From the NCBI GenBank assembly GCA_011503125.2, contig WWBZ02000022.1:1240001-1304000 (forward strand): a stretch of DNA of 64,000 nucleotides. Direction: 5' to 3'. This document shows, piece by piece, positions 1 to 10,805 of the stretch. Under the pieces are notes generated by a model, which saw only the letters and a list, made by a program, of their open reading frames with translations, had not been told where the DNA came from and did not search any database. This stretch comes from Botryosphaeria dothidea (lineage: Eukaryota > Ascomycota > Dothideomycetes > Botryosphaeriales > Botryosphaeriaceae). The translations under genes were made by a program, and so were the position numbers. Each line of letters starts with the position of its first letter. Position 1 is the stretch's first letter.

Positions 1-362
1 TTACAAGTACGGCCTCGAATACTCCATCGGGTAATATACGTTTCCAAGATCCAGCCTCTTCAGGAACAGTCTCCTAAAATTGGCGTTTCCGTCCCGGCCT
101 TATCCACATCCCCGGGTCCCTAGAGCAAGCGCCGTGCCGTCGTGCGGATAACTTGGCAACGGGGGACACCAATGGCACAGCGTAACGCTGGATCTTCGCC
201 TGCTCAGCTCTAGCAGGTGTTTCAGAATTTCAAAGGAGGTGGCGAGCACGCTACGCTGTCCGGATGTTTGTGCTTAAAAGTCACCGTCACGGCTGCATCT
301 GCATTGCAGGAGCCGGGGTGCATGCTGCGCGTGTTGATTCTTTCATTCCTTTCTTTCCTATA
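1..362. other. 5' flank, no gene seen
   Basis: No convincing coding segment is seen in this edge stretch. It most likely carries the promoter and 5' UTR of the membrane-protein gene that follows. An in-frame ATG at 264 would lengthen that protein by 33 residues, so part of this stretch could be coding. Confidence 0.5.
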
Positions 363-2162
363 ATGTCTACCCTAATCGCTGCTTACCTTCTTCTGCAGCA
401 GGGTCACGCTCTGCCTGTGGTTCTCGTTCAACACAATTCGGACAACGATACTGCAAGCTCTGGCCCGGCATGGGTATCTTCTCCAAACGTACGCGGGACG
501 TACGATCTGATCCTGGGGTGCCTGGTAACCTCGTTTCTTTCTGCTTGGATCGCATGGCATCCTAATTTCGGCGCCGGACATGGACCAGTCTCATCTGTTC
601 TTCGACGCTTCGTGTGGATCATGGCTGCCATGGCTGCTCCTGAGATGATATTTTTTTGCGCCTGGGAGCAGAGATGCGCCGCAAGAAGGCTGCAACAGGA
701 AGTGAATCGCTTAGGTCAGCGGGCTTACGATGCGGAAGATGTGGATTCAGCCGTGCGATCGTATGAACAGCACTTGCACCAAAAGGTTCGTCTTAGTCCA
801 ACTAGAAGCGGAAACTCCTTCTGACGTTGAGACTAGAGCGCCTCTGTTTCTCGTCCGGCGTACGTTCCGAGGCGTCTCTCAGCCCCAGTAACCACGGCAC
901 CAAGTCTTGAACCTGTCTTACAACCATTCGAATATGCGGCCTCCCAGAATGATGCCAGTCACCCCTCCCCGAGCATCTATTCCAACTCCGACTCCCGCTC
1001 AGATACCATGGTCTCTTCTCACTTTGCGCACACTCGGACTCCAAGCCGCTCATCTTCCAGCGTATCTTCTCCGAAGCCTCAGTGCTCTCCCTGGACTTTA
1101 TCTCAAGCCTTCTTCGCCGTATCCGGAGGTATCAAGGTCTCTAGCTCAACTTTCTGGACACAGCCAGCCCTCACATTTACTCCTCCCGGCATCATCGAAC
1201 TTGCACGCGGCGGTTTGCTCCCATCCGCCATCCCACTGATGCATAAACGCGATCCCATCGCCACTATCCTTGCTTCCATTCAATGCCTTTGGTTCATCGC
1301 CCAAACCATTACCCGACTCTTCCACCACCTCCCCCTTACTCTCCTCGAGATCCATACCCTCGCCTCCGTTCTTATCATTATCCTTGTCACCCTCATCTGG
1401 CTACTCAAACCCTACAACTCCACCGCTCCACCGCCCCACGCATCCGACCGCCTCACCGACCTCGCCGCCCTCTTCACCATCGACCCACACCTCGCCCACA
1501 CGCTCAACCCGCACAAGAACCGCCTGGTCTACCCCGTCGACATTACCGAGTGCACCGAAGCCTACACCAAAACCACAACCACCCCACTGACCGAAGACGA
1601 CCACGCGAAGATCGCCGAGCTGCACCTGCGCGCCTCGCGCGCCCTCGAGCACCTGCGCAGACGGTACCGCGCCGACGTCATCAGCAGCCCCGTCGGCCAG
1701 AGCCCCCCGCCGCCCAGCTTGACCTACAAGTCCCCCCACGTCGTGGGCGTGCGGCGTGAGTGGCGCGTCGAGGGCGCGGATGCGCTGCCGCCATCGAAGC
1801 TCGTGCAGAGCGCAGTACCGTTCGTCGTCGCTGTACTGTACGGCGCTGTTGTACTTGGGGTGTCGTGGGCGGGAGAGGGCTTTACGACGGCGGTTGAGAG
1901 AGGGGGGTGGAGGGGTGCGGGGGACGTGCTTCTCATGATTGCTATGGTGGGTGGAGCGTTGCGGGCGTGGTCAACACGGAAGGCTAGAGAGGGGCGATGG
2001 GTGGCGGGCGTGGTTCATGGACTGTGCTGGTTCTCGGGCGTGGTGTACGTGGTTGCGAAGGGCTACGTTTTGGCTGAGGTGTTTGCGGGCTTGAGGAGTG
2101 CGCCGGAAGGGACGTGGGACGGTGTCGGGGGCGTTGGCTTTGTGCCTCATGTTGGACAATGA
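363..2162 (+). CDS. Fungal multi-pass membrane protein, function unknown
   Basis: Two exons are inferred, 363-785 and 837-2162. The 51-nt intron (786-836) has a GTTCGT donor, a CTGAC box and a TAG acceptor, and it is phase 0, giving 582 aa. I chose the ATG at 363 because it opens a signal-peptide-like stretch (MSTLIAAYLLLQQGHALP); the in-frame ATG at 264 would give 615 aa. Next come the segment WVSSPNVRGTYDLILGCLVT and a second hydrophobic segment ending in APEMIFFCAWEQ. After a Ser-rich linker the second exon has FFAVSGGI, GIIELARGGLLP, a helix around FIAQTITRLFHHLPLTLLE, a hydrophobic helix ending WLLKPYN, and three further C-terminal hydrophobic helices. These blocks are typical of a large, uncharacterised fungal membrane family (RGT..I...C..T.F.C.W / WF..Q...R...LP.T.LE). 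No catalytic motif is visible and no function is claimed. It is convergent with the next gene. Confidence 0.75.
786..836 (+). other. Intron of the membrane-protein gene
   Basis: Removing it joins two segments of the same family in phase 0. Without it the first reading frame ends at 824 within the family's conserved core. Confidence 0.7.
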
Positions 2163-2731
2163 CTTGTTTCACGATTATCAAACGAGAACCAGATATGGTA
2201 AACACGTAGGTTCCTTGCTATGAGCTAGGGTATGGGGCGCAATCATGAAGATACACGTTTGTTCTTCTGTAGCGTTTTCTGCTATTGTTTTATTCGGTGT
2301 CCGATCTCTTTCGCAGCTACCACGTCGAACAGCACGCGCAAGCATTCGCGTGGAATCGAGGCCGTCTCCTGAATATGAAAGCTGTTAATCTCGTGATCGT
2401 GCATGTCTGCGCTAGCTACTGCGATATTTTTGGGACCGATCTGGTCTAGACTTCCGAACTATCAATCTTCAAGTCTGTTCGGATCACGGTGTGGCGGTTG
2501 CACCGAAGCGAAGTTAGGTAGTTTTCTCCTTATTACTATTTTTAGGCCGTGGTATCTCAAAATGCTGATGGTAAAGAACGAACTTTGTGGGGAAACGCTC
2601 GCTCAGTGAAAGCAAAAGAGAGCAATGAAAACACTAATGCCGGCCCGCCAGTCTCTGTGCGCTATGATTACAAAAAGGGGTATTCAGATCATCAAAATCT
2701 CTACAACATGCAGAGTGTGGAGGGAAAGTCG
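2163..2731. other. Convergent intergenic region, no gene seen
   Basis: This lies between the 3' ends of two convergent genes. Short open frames here are low-complexity or overlap the downstream gene's antisense strand. Nothing is supported beyond 3' UTRs. Confidence 0.5.
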
Positions 2732-3876
2732 TTAGCGGCGATCACGCCTGCTACCTTGACGATGCTCCCTCTTCTCACCCCTTTCAAGATCGGGCTCGCG
2801 TTCGCGGCGGCTGCCACCGAACCAGCCACGGCTTGGCTGCCTGTCAGGTGGGTAGCCGCCCCTCTTCTCGTGGCTGTGACGGGCCTGTTCGGGGCGTCTA
2901 GGTTCGTAGCGCTCCTGGACTCCATCGCCATTGATGGGTCGGCCTTCCTCGTCGTACTGTGCAAGACGTTGGAGTTCGCCCTCGTGATCGCTAAAATCCT
3001 CTAGAACGGTGCCGGGAGGAGTGTACTTGTCGAGCATGCTCCGGCGGTGGCGTTTCTTAGCTTCCTTGTCCTCCGTGGGCTTGTAGATCTCGTCTAGGCG
3101 TTGCTCGAGGAGGCGCACGTTTTTGGAGTTGGCCTTGTACATAGCGTCCATGAGGTCGCCAAGCAGAGGGATGAACCCGATCACGAAGTCGAAGGCGATA
3201 TTGATGAGCATGTGCAGATGGGTGGCGAAGCCGAGCTTGCACTCGACACGGGTCATGCGCCAGTAGAGCATCAATGCAAGAGCGGAGTCCGCAGCATCAC
3301 CAGCGCTTGGAGGTCATTAGTGTTTGTTCAGATGCAGGCGCGGATTTGAGAGAGAACTTACGCAGGAACAAGGCCGATCACGCTACCCCAGCCGAAGCGC
3401 TGGCCGAATAGGCTGAAGAGGGCGCAATCGAGCCAGTACGCGCGTTGGCGGGCCTTTGCGAGGACAATTGCATCGTGCTCCGGGATGTAGTCTGGGATCT
3501 GCTTCTTGACTTTCTTCATCTTGCCGTTCGGCTTGCGCGGGTCCTTCGGCACCATCTCATAGTACGGATCCTGCAGAAACTCATGTTAGCTTTACTTCAA
3601 GATATAGTGTATGCTGCTGTGGATAGTATGGAAGTAGATGTGGATGTTCCGGTGTAAAAAAAAAAAAAAGGGAATGCAAGCGCGGCGCGTCGCAATGAGA
3701 GAATTGTTGCAACGGAGTGCAAAATACAGGTCTTTTTTTTTTTTGGAATTCGCTTGCGTTTCGCGAATTGACGAGAGGGATCGTCTTACGTAGGGAACGA
3801 CGTCCTTGTCGCGGTACTTGTCCATCTGCTTGCCCAGCATCTTCTTGGCGGCATACTTGCCGACGACAGCAGCCAT
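2732..3876 (-). CDS. DUF4112 domain protein
   Basis: Three exons are inferred on the minus strand: 3876-3790, 3570-3362 and 3305-2732, giving 289 aa. Splicing joins ...DVVPY to DPYYEMVPKD, then ...GLVPA to AGDAADSALALMLYWRM. The DUF4112 core lies roughly at residues 65-160. It shows YWLDCALFSLFGQRFGWGSV followed by a GLVP..GD turn and a second FVIGFIPLLGDLMDAMYKAN repeat, the usual pair of hydrophobic hairpins with P..GD turns. The C-terminal third is charged and Arg-rich (SRRERE, EKREHRQGSRRDRR) and probably disordered. Fungal members are called PH-domain-like or DUF4112 proteins and their biochemical role is unknown; membrane association is likely. The first intron (3571-3789, 219 nt) is long for this window and contains A- and T-homopolymer runs. 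The gene is divergent from DCP2. Confidence 0.82.
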
Positions 3877-4671
3877 GGTGGATTATTGGCTTGGCGCGAC
3901 GAAATTAGGATACGCGTGGGAGAAAAAAGGAGTTGAGTTGAAAATGGAGGAGACAGCAGCCCTCCAAGAAGGTCGCAGGAAGTGCTTATATGGGAGTGGG
4001 CGGGTTTGCGGCGATGGGCGGGCTTGCTACGTCAGACAGAGGTCGGAGCGCGATGGTTGGTTGTGGTTTGCGCAGGCCTGAAACGGCGTCTCAGAAGCGC
4101 TGATCCGAAAATACTCGGCGAGCGTGTAACGTGCGAGACGCGCGCGTGGGGCGATGCAGCGACAGAGGAGGCCAACAAAGAGACCGGTGAGCTCAGGCAG
4201 GAAAAGATGCGAGAGAATGGGGATTGTGGAGTGCTAATAAGTAGCGACGAGGCACAAAGCAGGTTGCCGGCAGATGACGTTCTCGGCCGTCCTAGCTCCT
4301 GACGAGCTCCAACCTTAATCCGCGCATGATCGCCGGTGCCAGTGGCAGGTGGCGCTGCACCGCCACGCCCTGTGGCGAGCCTTCCGCCGGCCACGCAGCT
4401 CGTTAACTCGTCCTGCGACTCGCTGCCACACGCGCCGGTCAACACCACCCCATCCTCAACCAAAACAATCCCGACCCTCGGCGACCGCGCCTAGGCCCGT
4501 GGCTGCACTGCCCGGTCCCCCAACGCTCTCGCTCCATCCCGTCCGCGTCGCGGCTACCGTCGCTTGCATCCTCTGCTCCGGCTGCGTTCCCCGCAGCTCC
4601 CGCGCAGAGGCGCCCGCCCAACGCTACCTGCTCCACCCGCCGCGCGGATATGCCCAGCGACACCGGTCAGG
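3877..4671. promoter_or_regulatory. Divergent promoter region DUF4112 / DCP2
   Basis: About 0.8 kb separates two divergent start codons. It must hold both promoters and 5' UTRs. The part next to DCP2 is pyrimidine-rich (C/T runs about 4440-4660), as is common upstream of fungal housekeeping genes. No clear TATA box is seen. Confidence 0.45.
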
Positions 4672-7498
4672 ATGGCAGACACAAAGATGCAGCTAGTTGA
4701 CTGTAATGCCTGCCCTGCTATGCTTCGCCTGCCCTCGGCTGACCCTTGCGTGACCCAGGGCTAGATGACTTATGCGTGCGCTTCATCATCAACCTTCCGA
4801 AAGAGGAGCTCGAGTCCATCGAACGCATATGCTTCCAGATCGAGGAGGCTCATTGGTTCTATGAAGACTTCATCCGCCCCCTCGACCCATCGCTCCCTTC
4901 TATGAACCTGAAGCAGTTCTGTCTTCTGATCTTCCAACACTGCCCGCTGTTCTCCGGATATGCCGAGACCTACTACTCCGCCGCCTACTCCGAGTTCCTG
5001 GCCTACAAGACCCGTGTTCCCGTGCGCGGCGCAATTCTACTCAACGATGCCATGGACCATGTTGTTCTTGTCAAAGGCTGGAAGAAGGGTGCAAGGTGGA
5101 GCTTTCCAAGGGGGAAAATCAACAAAGATGAGGATGATCTGGACTGTGCCGTGCGAGAGGTCTACGAGGAGACTGGTTTCGACGCAAGAGCTGCCGGTCT
5201 AGTCAAAGACGAGTCTCAAATGAAGTACATTGAGGTTTCCATGAGAGAACAGCACATGCGCCTATACGTCTTTCGAGGCGTCCCTATGGATACCTATTTC
5301 GAGCCGCGGACACGCAAGGAGATTAGCGTGAGTTATGAATGCTGGACTCATCTTTGGGAAGTGTTGTTGGTACTGATGAAAGGCAGAAAATATCCTGGTA
5401 CAAGATTTCGGAGCTACCCACTTTGAAGAAGAAGCAACAGCAGGGCGGAGAGAACCTGTACAAGGAGAACATGTTTTACATGGTCGCTCCCTTCCTCGGT
5501 CCGCTCAAGAACTGGATTAAACAACAGCACAAGATGGCCCGTCGTGCTGCACAGGCTGCGCAGGCCGCTACTGAGACCGCTGCAGAGGAAGAAACGGCTG
5601 CTGATGAGTCAGCTGTGGAGGGTCCGACCCAGCATAGGATATCTCCAGACAGCCATCTTCAATCTTTGATAGCTGGATTGCGTCAATCCAAGCTCGAGCC
5701 AGACACAACAAATCTGCCCGAAGTCACCTCTGCGCCGGAGGTTATTCCCGATGCTGCGTCAGCGTTGAAGCGGCTCTTGAGCGTCAGCGGGCAAGGAGGC
5801 ATGCCTCCTCCACCGCCGTCATCTACTTCACCCAATCCTCTTTTGGCGCTCCTGAAGACCGGTCAACCACAGCAAATGCCACCTTCTCAGACATCGAGTA
5901 TCCCCGTGACACCATTTGAGCAAATCAATATCACTCCTGGCCAGCCCGAAACTCCTCACCATCATCATCCTCGTCCGCCGCAGTTCTCCAACATACCTCC
6001 GCCACCTCAGTTTCCGTATTCGCCGGCCAACCAAGGTCCGCATCACCCAATTCCGGTGCCTCAACCAGGCAATGGGTACTTCAGTGGTCAAATGAACATG
6101 CCACCTCCCCCTGTCCCCAACTTCAGGCCGCAACCTCAACCCCAGCAGAGCGTTGCTTCTTGGCACACACAGCCTCCTCCCTACCCTCAGCAAGACAACT
6201 TTCCTCGGCCTGGTTTCCAGCCGCAACCTCCCGCCCCCAGGCCATACCAGCGGACTGGCGATCCCGAATTTGCACAAGGCACTCCTTCATCCGCCCCGCA
6301 AGGCCCGGCAATTCCTCCCGCGTCCAAGCTTCCTCCGCCTAAGCTCAATGCGCATACTCTCAACCTTCTGAATGCGTTCAAGAGTGGGCCGCCTCCTGCT
6401 GCACAGCAACAACCTTCTCCACAGCCGGCTGTTAAGCCATTCACTGCCGCTGCGGAAATCTATAGCTCAAACCGCCCTCAAGATCAGCCACCGTCGTTCC
6501 AGACTTCTGAAACGGCCCAAGGTAGGCAGAATGGACAGGCGCCGAACAACAACTTCATGGATGGCCAGCCTCCTCCGGTTGCGTTCGCTACCAAGCCTAG
6601 AACTGCCCAGGCGGATACCCTTCTAGGCCTCTTCAGGAAACCATCCGTGTCGGGTCCAGTCTCGCCTCCGCAAGAAATGCCTGCCCAGAGTCTTGTTCCT
6701 GAGCCGGCAGAATTGTCTGCACAGAGCCCTAGCATCGACCGTCAGCAGCTTGCTGAGCGTCCACAGTCAGGCCAAACGTCTGTAGCGTCACCGGCTGTTC
6801 CAGTCGACACCGCGAATCATAACAAGGCGGGCGAGACATCGGCCATTGTCTCCGGTCCCTTCAACGCACCTGATTTTGACCAACTACGCAAACACAGCAA
6901 GTTTCCTCAAGAGAATGGACGTTCGTCACCAAGAACTCAGGGCAGGCCAAAATCGAGACCTGATCGCCAGGCAACCCCGCAGTTCTCCATCCTCGCGCGT
7001 CCTCATCCCGAGGTATCTGCTACTCCGAGCCCGAAGCACACACCGGCTGCACCAATTCAGCGCCGGGATACAAACTCACCGAGAAATGTCGTGGAGGCCC
7101 CCAAGCCTTTCGCTCCCCAGTTCACCCCTCAGATTCTACGCCGTCCTCAGAACGCTGTGTCGCCGAGTCCATCCAGGTTGCCATCGCACTCTTTCGATCG
7201 CAGAGAGAGCGCGTCTTCGGACCAGAAGACGGCCCTGCTCTCTCTATTCAACAAGCCGCAAACGCAGAGTCCCAAGACTTTCCCGTCCGGCATCATTAGT
7301 CCAGTTAGTCCGCTTCCGGAGAAGCAATTTGGTTCAAATGGCGATAGGTCTCGGATCAGCAGCATCGCGTCGGTTCCTGGAGAAAATCTTGGACCTAGAA
7401 GTGCCAGAGGTAGTGTGAGCGGCCAGCCTACCACACCGGTAGACAAAAGTTTCTTGCTTGGATATCTCAATGGTATTGTGAAGGATGCGGGCAAATAA
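4672..7498 (+). CDS. DCP2: mRNA decapping enzyme subunit 2 (Nudix hydrolase DCP2)
   Basis: DCP2 removes the 5' m7G cap of mRNA in cytoplasmic P-bodies, committing transcripts to 5'-3' decay. Three exons are inferred: 4672-4702, 4759-5327 and 5387-7498, giving 903 aa. The tiny first exon gives MADTKMQLVD; the acceptor at 4758 makes the junction read ...LVDWLDDLCVRF, the family N-terminus. Residues ~10-100 are the all-helical regulatory (box A) domain that contacts Dcp1. The Nudix box starts near residue 129 (GKIN...DCAVREVYEETGF) and fits G-x5-E-x7-RE-x2-EE-x-G fully. The box B region (KISWYKISELPTLKKKQ, YMVAPFLGPLKNWI) follows. The remaining ~600 residues are Pro/Gln-rich with scattered short leucine motifs (LLALLK, LNLLNAFKSG, TLLGLFRK, ALLSLFNK, FLLGYLNGIV), the kind that recruit Edc3, Pdc1/Edc4 or Pat1 in yeasts. 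It appears catalytically intact. Confidence 0.96.
4703..4758 (+). other. DCP2 intron 1
   Basis: Donor GTAATG, branch-like GCTGAC and acceptor CCCAG. The nearby alternative acceptor at 4764 (CTAG) would delete the Trp-Leu pair of the conserved WLDDLC motif, so 4758 is preferred. Confidence 0.8.
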
Positions 7499-7817
7499 TA
7501 GGTTCTGAGTGTTCGCACGGGCTATTCATGATGGAACAGGAATGAAAGTAGTAGGCGGTGATCAGGAATTCACTGGAATGACTGTATAGTGATAGCGGAA
7601 GTGTAGAGATATCCAAAAAGCTTCATTAGCAACCTCGGGATTGTGGAGAAGGAGTGATCGACGAATCAGGCAACCAACAGGGTTGGATGTTCGGATATTG
7701 TCAGCAAATCGGCATTTCCCGATATCAAAGCCGAGGGCGCTCTATGACGAAGTTTCTTCGAGCTCCCGATCTTCCAATTTCTTCTACACACTCGTTCCCC
7801 ATTAACGACAACATAGA
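7499..7817. other. Intergenic DCP2-CAF17
   Basis: This tandem spacer holds the DCP2 3' end and the CAF17 promoter. No gene or RNA is recognised. Confidence 0.5.
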
Positions 7818-9239
7818 ATGCTCTCCCGTCCAAGCGCCAGCAGCGCGCCATTGCTGCTCAATTCATTCGTCTGCATGCGCTGTCTCCGCCGCGCTCGCAA
7901 CAGCCCCGCCGCCGTCGTTGAGCTCTGCAAATCAGCCAGCGCTTCCGCCGCTCCGTCCTTCCCCGCGACGACGCCCTCGCTACATCGAACTCGCCGCTTC
8001 GCAACATCATCATCGCCTCCGTCTTCCGTAACAACGAAACCCCTGTCCGCCTCCGGCATCGCGCCCCTCCCCCATCGCCGCCTCATCGCCCTCTCCGGCC
8101 CGGACGCGCCCAAATTCCTACAGGGTCTGACCACCAACAACGTCTCGCCCGCGCAGCACGCCGGCTGGTACACGGCCTTCCTCAACGCCCAAGGGCGCGC
8201 GCTGTATGACGCCTTCGTGTACCCGACGCCGCTCGCCAATGCTGCGACCGCCGGCCACAAAAACGACTGGGCGTGCTTCGTCGAGGTCGACTCGGCCAGC
8301 GTCGATGGGCTCTTCAAGGTCCTGAAGCGGCACAAGCTGCGGAGCAAGGTCCGCATGCGCCTCGTCGACGAGGGCGAGTGGGCCGTCTGGGGCGCATGGT
8401 TCGCGCCGGAGGCGGCGGCGGACGCGACCAGGGCGGCGACGCTCGAGAAGGTGGGCGCCGTGCACATGGCGGACGAGCGCGCGCCGGGGCTCGGGCACCG
8501 CGTTCTCGTGCCGTCGTCGTTCTCATCCGGTGGCGTGGAGGGCGCAGAATTGCCACCGCCGTTCGCGAACCTGGATAGGGCTACGCCGAGGGATTACACG
8601 ATAAGAAGATATCTGAACGGTGTGCCGGAGGGGCCGAGCGAGATCAGGCCTGAGGAAGCGCTGCCGCTGGAGAGCAACATCGATCTCATGCGCGGCGTAG
8701 ATTTTAGGAAGGGCTGTTATGTGGGACAGGAACTGACTATCCGGACGAAGCATACGGGCGTGGTGAGGAAGCGGATCTTGCCAGTCAGCCTGTATGATCT
8801 TCAAGGAGCCGAGCCGGAGCAATTGGCCTTTGATGAGGGTGCATCTCCCCTGAGGGCGGAAGACGTACCGGGTGGTGGGGCGGACGTGAAGAAGGTCGCT
8901 GATAGTGAAGGGGAAGCAGAGGGTGGGGCAAGAAGGAAACGGAATGCAGGAAGAAGCGCTGGGAAATGGTTGACAGGCGTGGGAAATGTCGGACTCGCCC
9001 TGTGTCGACTAGAGCTGATGACGGATGTCAAGGTTGCGGCTGAGGGCATGGGGTCTTTAGGGAGCTACAGACCTGGAATGCGCTTCGGATTAAAGTGGAC
9101 TGTGGAAGGAGAGGAGGGGGGAAAGAACGTGGGTATCAAGGCATTTGTTCCCGAATGGCATCAGTTAAGGGCGGAGGAAGAGGCGAGAGGAAGAAAGAAG
9201 AAGGTCGTGCAGAGAGAAGAGCACGATGAAGAGAGTTGA
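7818..9239 (+). CDS. CAF17: CAF17/IBA57 mitochondrial Fe-S assembly factor
   Basis: This is a folate-binding GcvT-fold protein of the IBA57/CAF17 family, which acts late in mitochondrial [4Fe-4S] cluster assembly for aconitase-type and radical-SAM enzymes. It is a single exon of 473 aa. The first ~65 residues are rich in Arg, Ser and Ala and poor in acidic residues, as in a mitochondrial presequence. The GcvT-like fold starts around LIALSGPDAPKFLQGLTTNN. The family signature KGCYVGQE lies near residue 297 in DFRKGCYVGQELTIRTKHTG and contains the conserved cysteine. An acidic/basic insert (DVKKVADSEGEAEGGARRK) precedes the C-terminal barrel. No alternative in-frame start fits the presequence better than the ATG at 7818. 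It is convergent with the bestrophin-like gene. Confidence 0.93.
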   Translation: MLSRPSASSAPLLLNSFVCMRCLRRARNSPAAVVELCKSASASAAPSFPATTPSLHRTRRFATSSSPPSSVTTKPLSASGIAPLPHRRLIALSGPDAPKFLQGLTTNNVSPAQHAGWYTAFLNAQGRALYDAFVYPTPLANAATAGHKNDWACFVEVDSASVDGLFKVLKRHKLRSKVRMRLVDEGEWAVWGAWFAPEAAADATRAATLEKVGAVHMADERAPGLGHRVLVPSSFSSGGVEGAELPPPFANLDRATPRDYTIRRYLNGVPEGPSEIRPEEALPLESNIDLMRGVDFRKGCYVGQELTIRTKHTGVVRKRILPVSLYDLQGAEPEQLAFDEGASPLRAEDVPGGGADVKKVADSEGEAEGGARRKRNAGRSAGKWLTGVGNVGLALCRLELMTDVKVAAEGMGSLGSYRPGMRFGLKWTVEGEEGGKNVGIKAFVPEWHQLRAEEEARGRKKKVVQREEHDEES

Positions 9240-9668
9240 GAAGCTAAGATATCATAACATAATAAAGATGACTACTATTACTTCACTGCTTGCCTGGTTT
9301 GCAGCTCGTTGCAGCATCTCAAAAGTTAGTTGCATGTGTTGGGGTCCGGGGGCAGCACGAATACTTGGATTATGTCTTCACCAAAAGCACACTTCTGAAC
9401 CGATTTGAATTGGTCATATCAGCAGTCTCTTTTTGACGGCTGTTCTATCGGATGGTATCTCATCTTACCATCTGTTCGTTCCGTACTTGACAAGAGAAAT
9501 CAAAGGAAGTCAAAGCTATCTGGATGCCAGACGCTCGCATCTACTGAACGTCACTATCATAAAAATCTACGCCGCAGGTTACACAACATCCCTCCACATC
9601 CATGTCTTTTTTCTTATATCAACTACAACCTGCTCCCTCCGAAGCCTCCGCTTCGAGCATCAACCCCT
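9240..9668. other. Convergent intergenic region, no gene seen
   Basis: This holds the 3' flanks of two convergent genes. Short frames here have no recognisable domain. Confidence 0.5.
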
Positions 9669-10805
9669 TTACTGAAAAATTCCTGCCTGGTCTCGCTTCC
9701 ACTCCTCTAGCAGGACCAGACATTCGACATTCGAATCCTCTATGATCCCATCCATCTTAATATCATTCTTATCGTACCCAAATGGATCTTCCAGCTGCTC
9801 GCCGATGCCGTCAATCCCATACAGCGTGAAAGATATTATGGCCACGATCAGCACACTCCACCAGCCGAACTCGTCGACCAAACTGAAGGGCAGAACACAT
9901 GCATACAAGGCCAGCACCTGCTTCATGTGGATCAAGTGAGCCACGGGAATGGGTGTCGTGCGGATGGCTTCCATGCGGCCGTACGCGGCCGTCAGGCTGT
10001 TCACCTGGACCGTCAGCTGCGAGGCCTGCGGGCCGTGGAACCAGCCGCGGGCGACGCCGCGGCGAATGTAGGCCTCGACAATGACGAGCAGCTGCAGCGG
10101 CAGCCCCAGGCCGCGATCCTCGTGCGCGTAAATGTCGGGCGGCAGCAGCGCGGCGAGCTCCGGGTGCGACGACGAGGCCGGGCTGGCGCCCGACAGCGCG
10201 TACTCGCCGCGTAGGTTGTGCTTGATGGCGTACAGAGTCGCGAGCAGAACGCGCACGATGCGCTCCGTATCGGCGCGCTCGAGCGGCGTCGCCTCGCCGG
10301 GAGAAAAGTTGTCGAGCGAGGCGGAGCCGTCGAGCGAGACGCGGGTGCTATTGACCAGGAAGGAGCGGGTGAGGTTGCGCACGCAGGTGCAGCATTCGTT
10401 CAGCAGGTTGCGCCCCGTCCAGAAGCGGTCGTAGGAGGTGCCGTTCCGGAAGACGAGCATCAGACCGACGACGATAGACAGCGACGGGATGATGCTTGAG
10501 GGCAGCCCGAACTCGCCGACGGTGCTGTCGAGGTAGACAATCAGCGCGGTGAAGAGGGCATGCAGCATGACCGGCACGAAAATAGCGCCATGAATGGCGC
10601 CCTTGATAAAGCGCAAGACAAGCGGCCAACGACGCGGCTTCGTGCGCGAGACGTTGAATCCGGGGTGTGTCGAGGGCGTGCGCCGGTGGTGACGCGGCAT
10701 ATTGGGATGCGGTTTGGAGGGCTGAAGCAGACTGAAGTGCGGTCTCTGCGGAGGGGCGGCGCGTTGAGTGAAGGTGTTGTAGGTGGGTTGCTTGGGTGAC
10801 GACAT
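9669..10805 (-). CDS. Bestrophin-like / UPF0187 anion channel
   Basis: This is a single-exon 378-aa protein of the fungal bestrophin (RFP-TM, YneE-like) family, expected to form a chloride-type anion channel in a membrane. After a basic N-terminus it has the hydrophobic segment VPVMLHALFTALIVYL. The family block follows (GLPSSIIPSLSIVVGLMLVF, then RNGTSYDRFWTGRNLLNE). The C-terminal half has IPVAHLIHMKQVLALYACVL, a last membrane helix around FGWWSVLIVAIISFTLYGID, and EDPFGYDKNDIKMDG. The EDPFG-D-ND block is the usual C-terminal mark of this family. The ATG at 10805 is followed by a Pro-rich, His/Arg-rich cytosolic tail. A substrate cannot be read from the sequence. Confidence 0.9.
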   Translation of the reverse strand: MSSPKQPTYNTFTQRAAPPQRPHFSLLQPSKPHPNMPRHHRRTPSTHPGFNVSRTKPRRWPLVLRFIKGAIHGAIFVPVMLHALFTALIVYLDSTVGEFGLPSSIIPSLSIVVGLMLVFRNGTSYDRFWTGRNLLNECCTCVRNLTRSFLVNSTRVSLDGSASLDNFSPGEATPLERADTERIVRVLLATLYAIKHNLRGEYALSGASPASSSHPELAALLPPDIYAHEDRGLGLPLQLLVIVEAYIRRGVARGWFHGPQASQLTVQVNSLTAAYGRMEAIRTTPIPVAHLIHMKQVLALYACVLPFSLVDEFGWWSVLIVAIISFTLYGIDGIGEQLEDPFGYDKNDIKMDGIIEDSNVECLVLLEEWKRDQAGIFQ

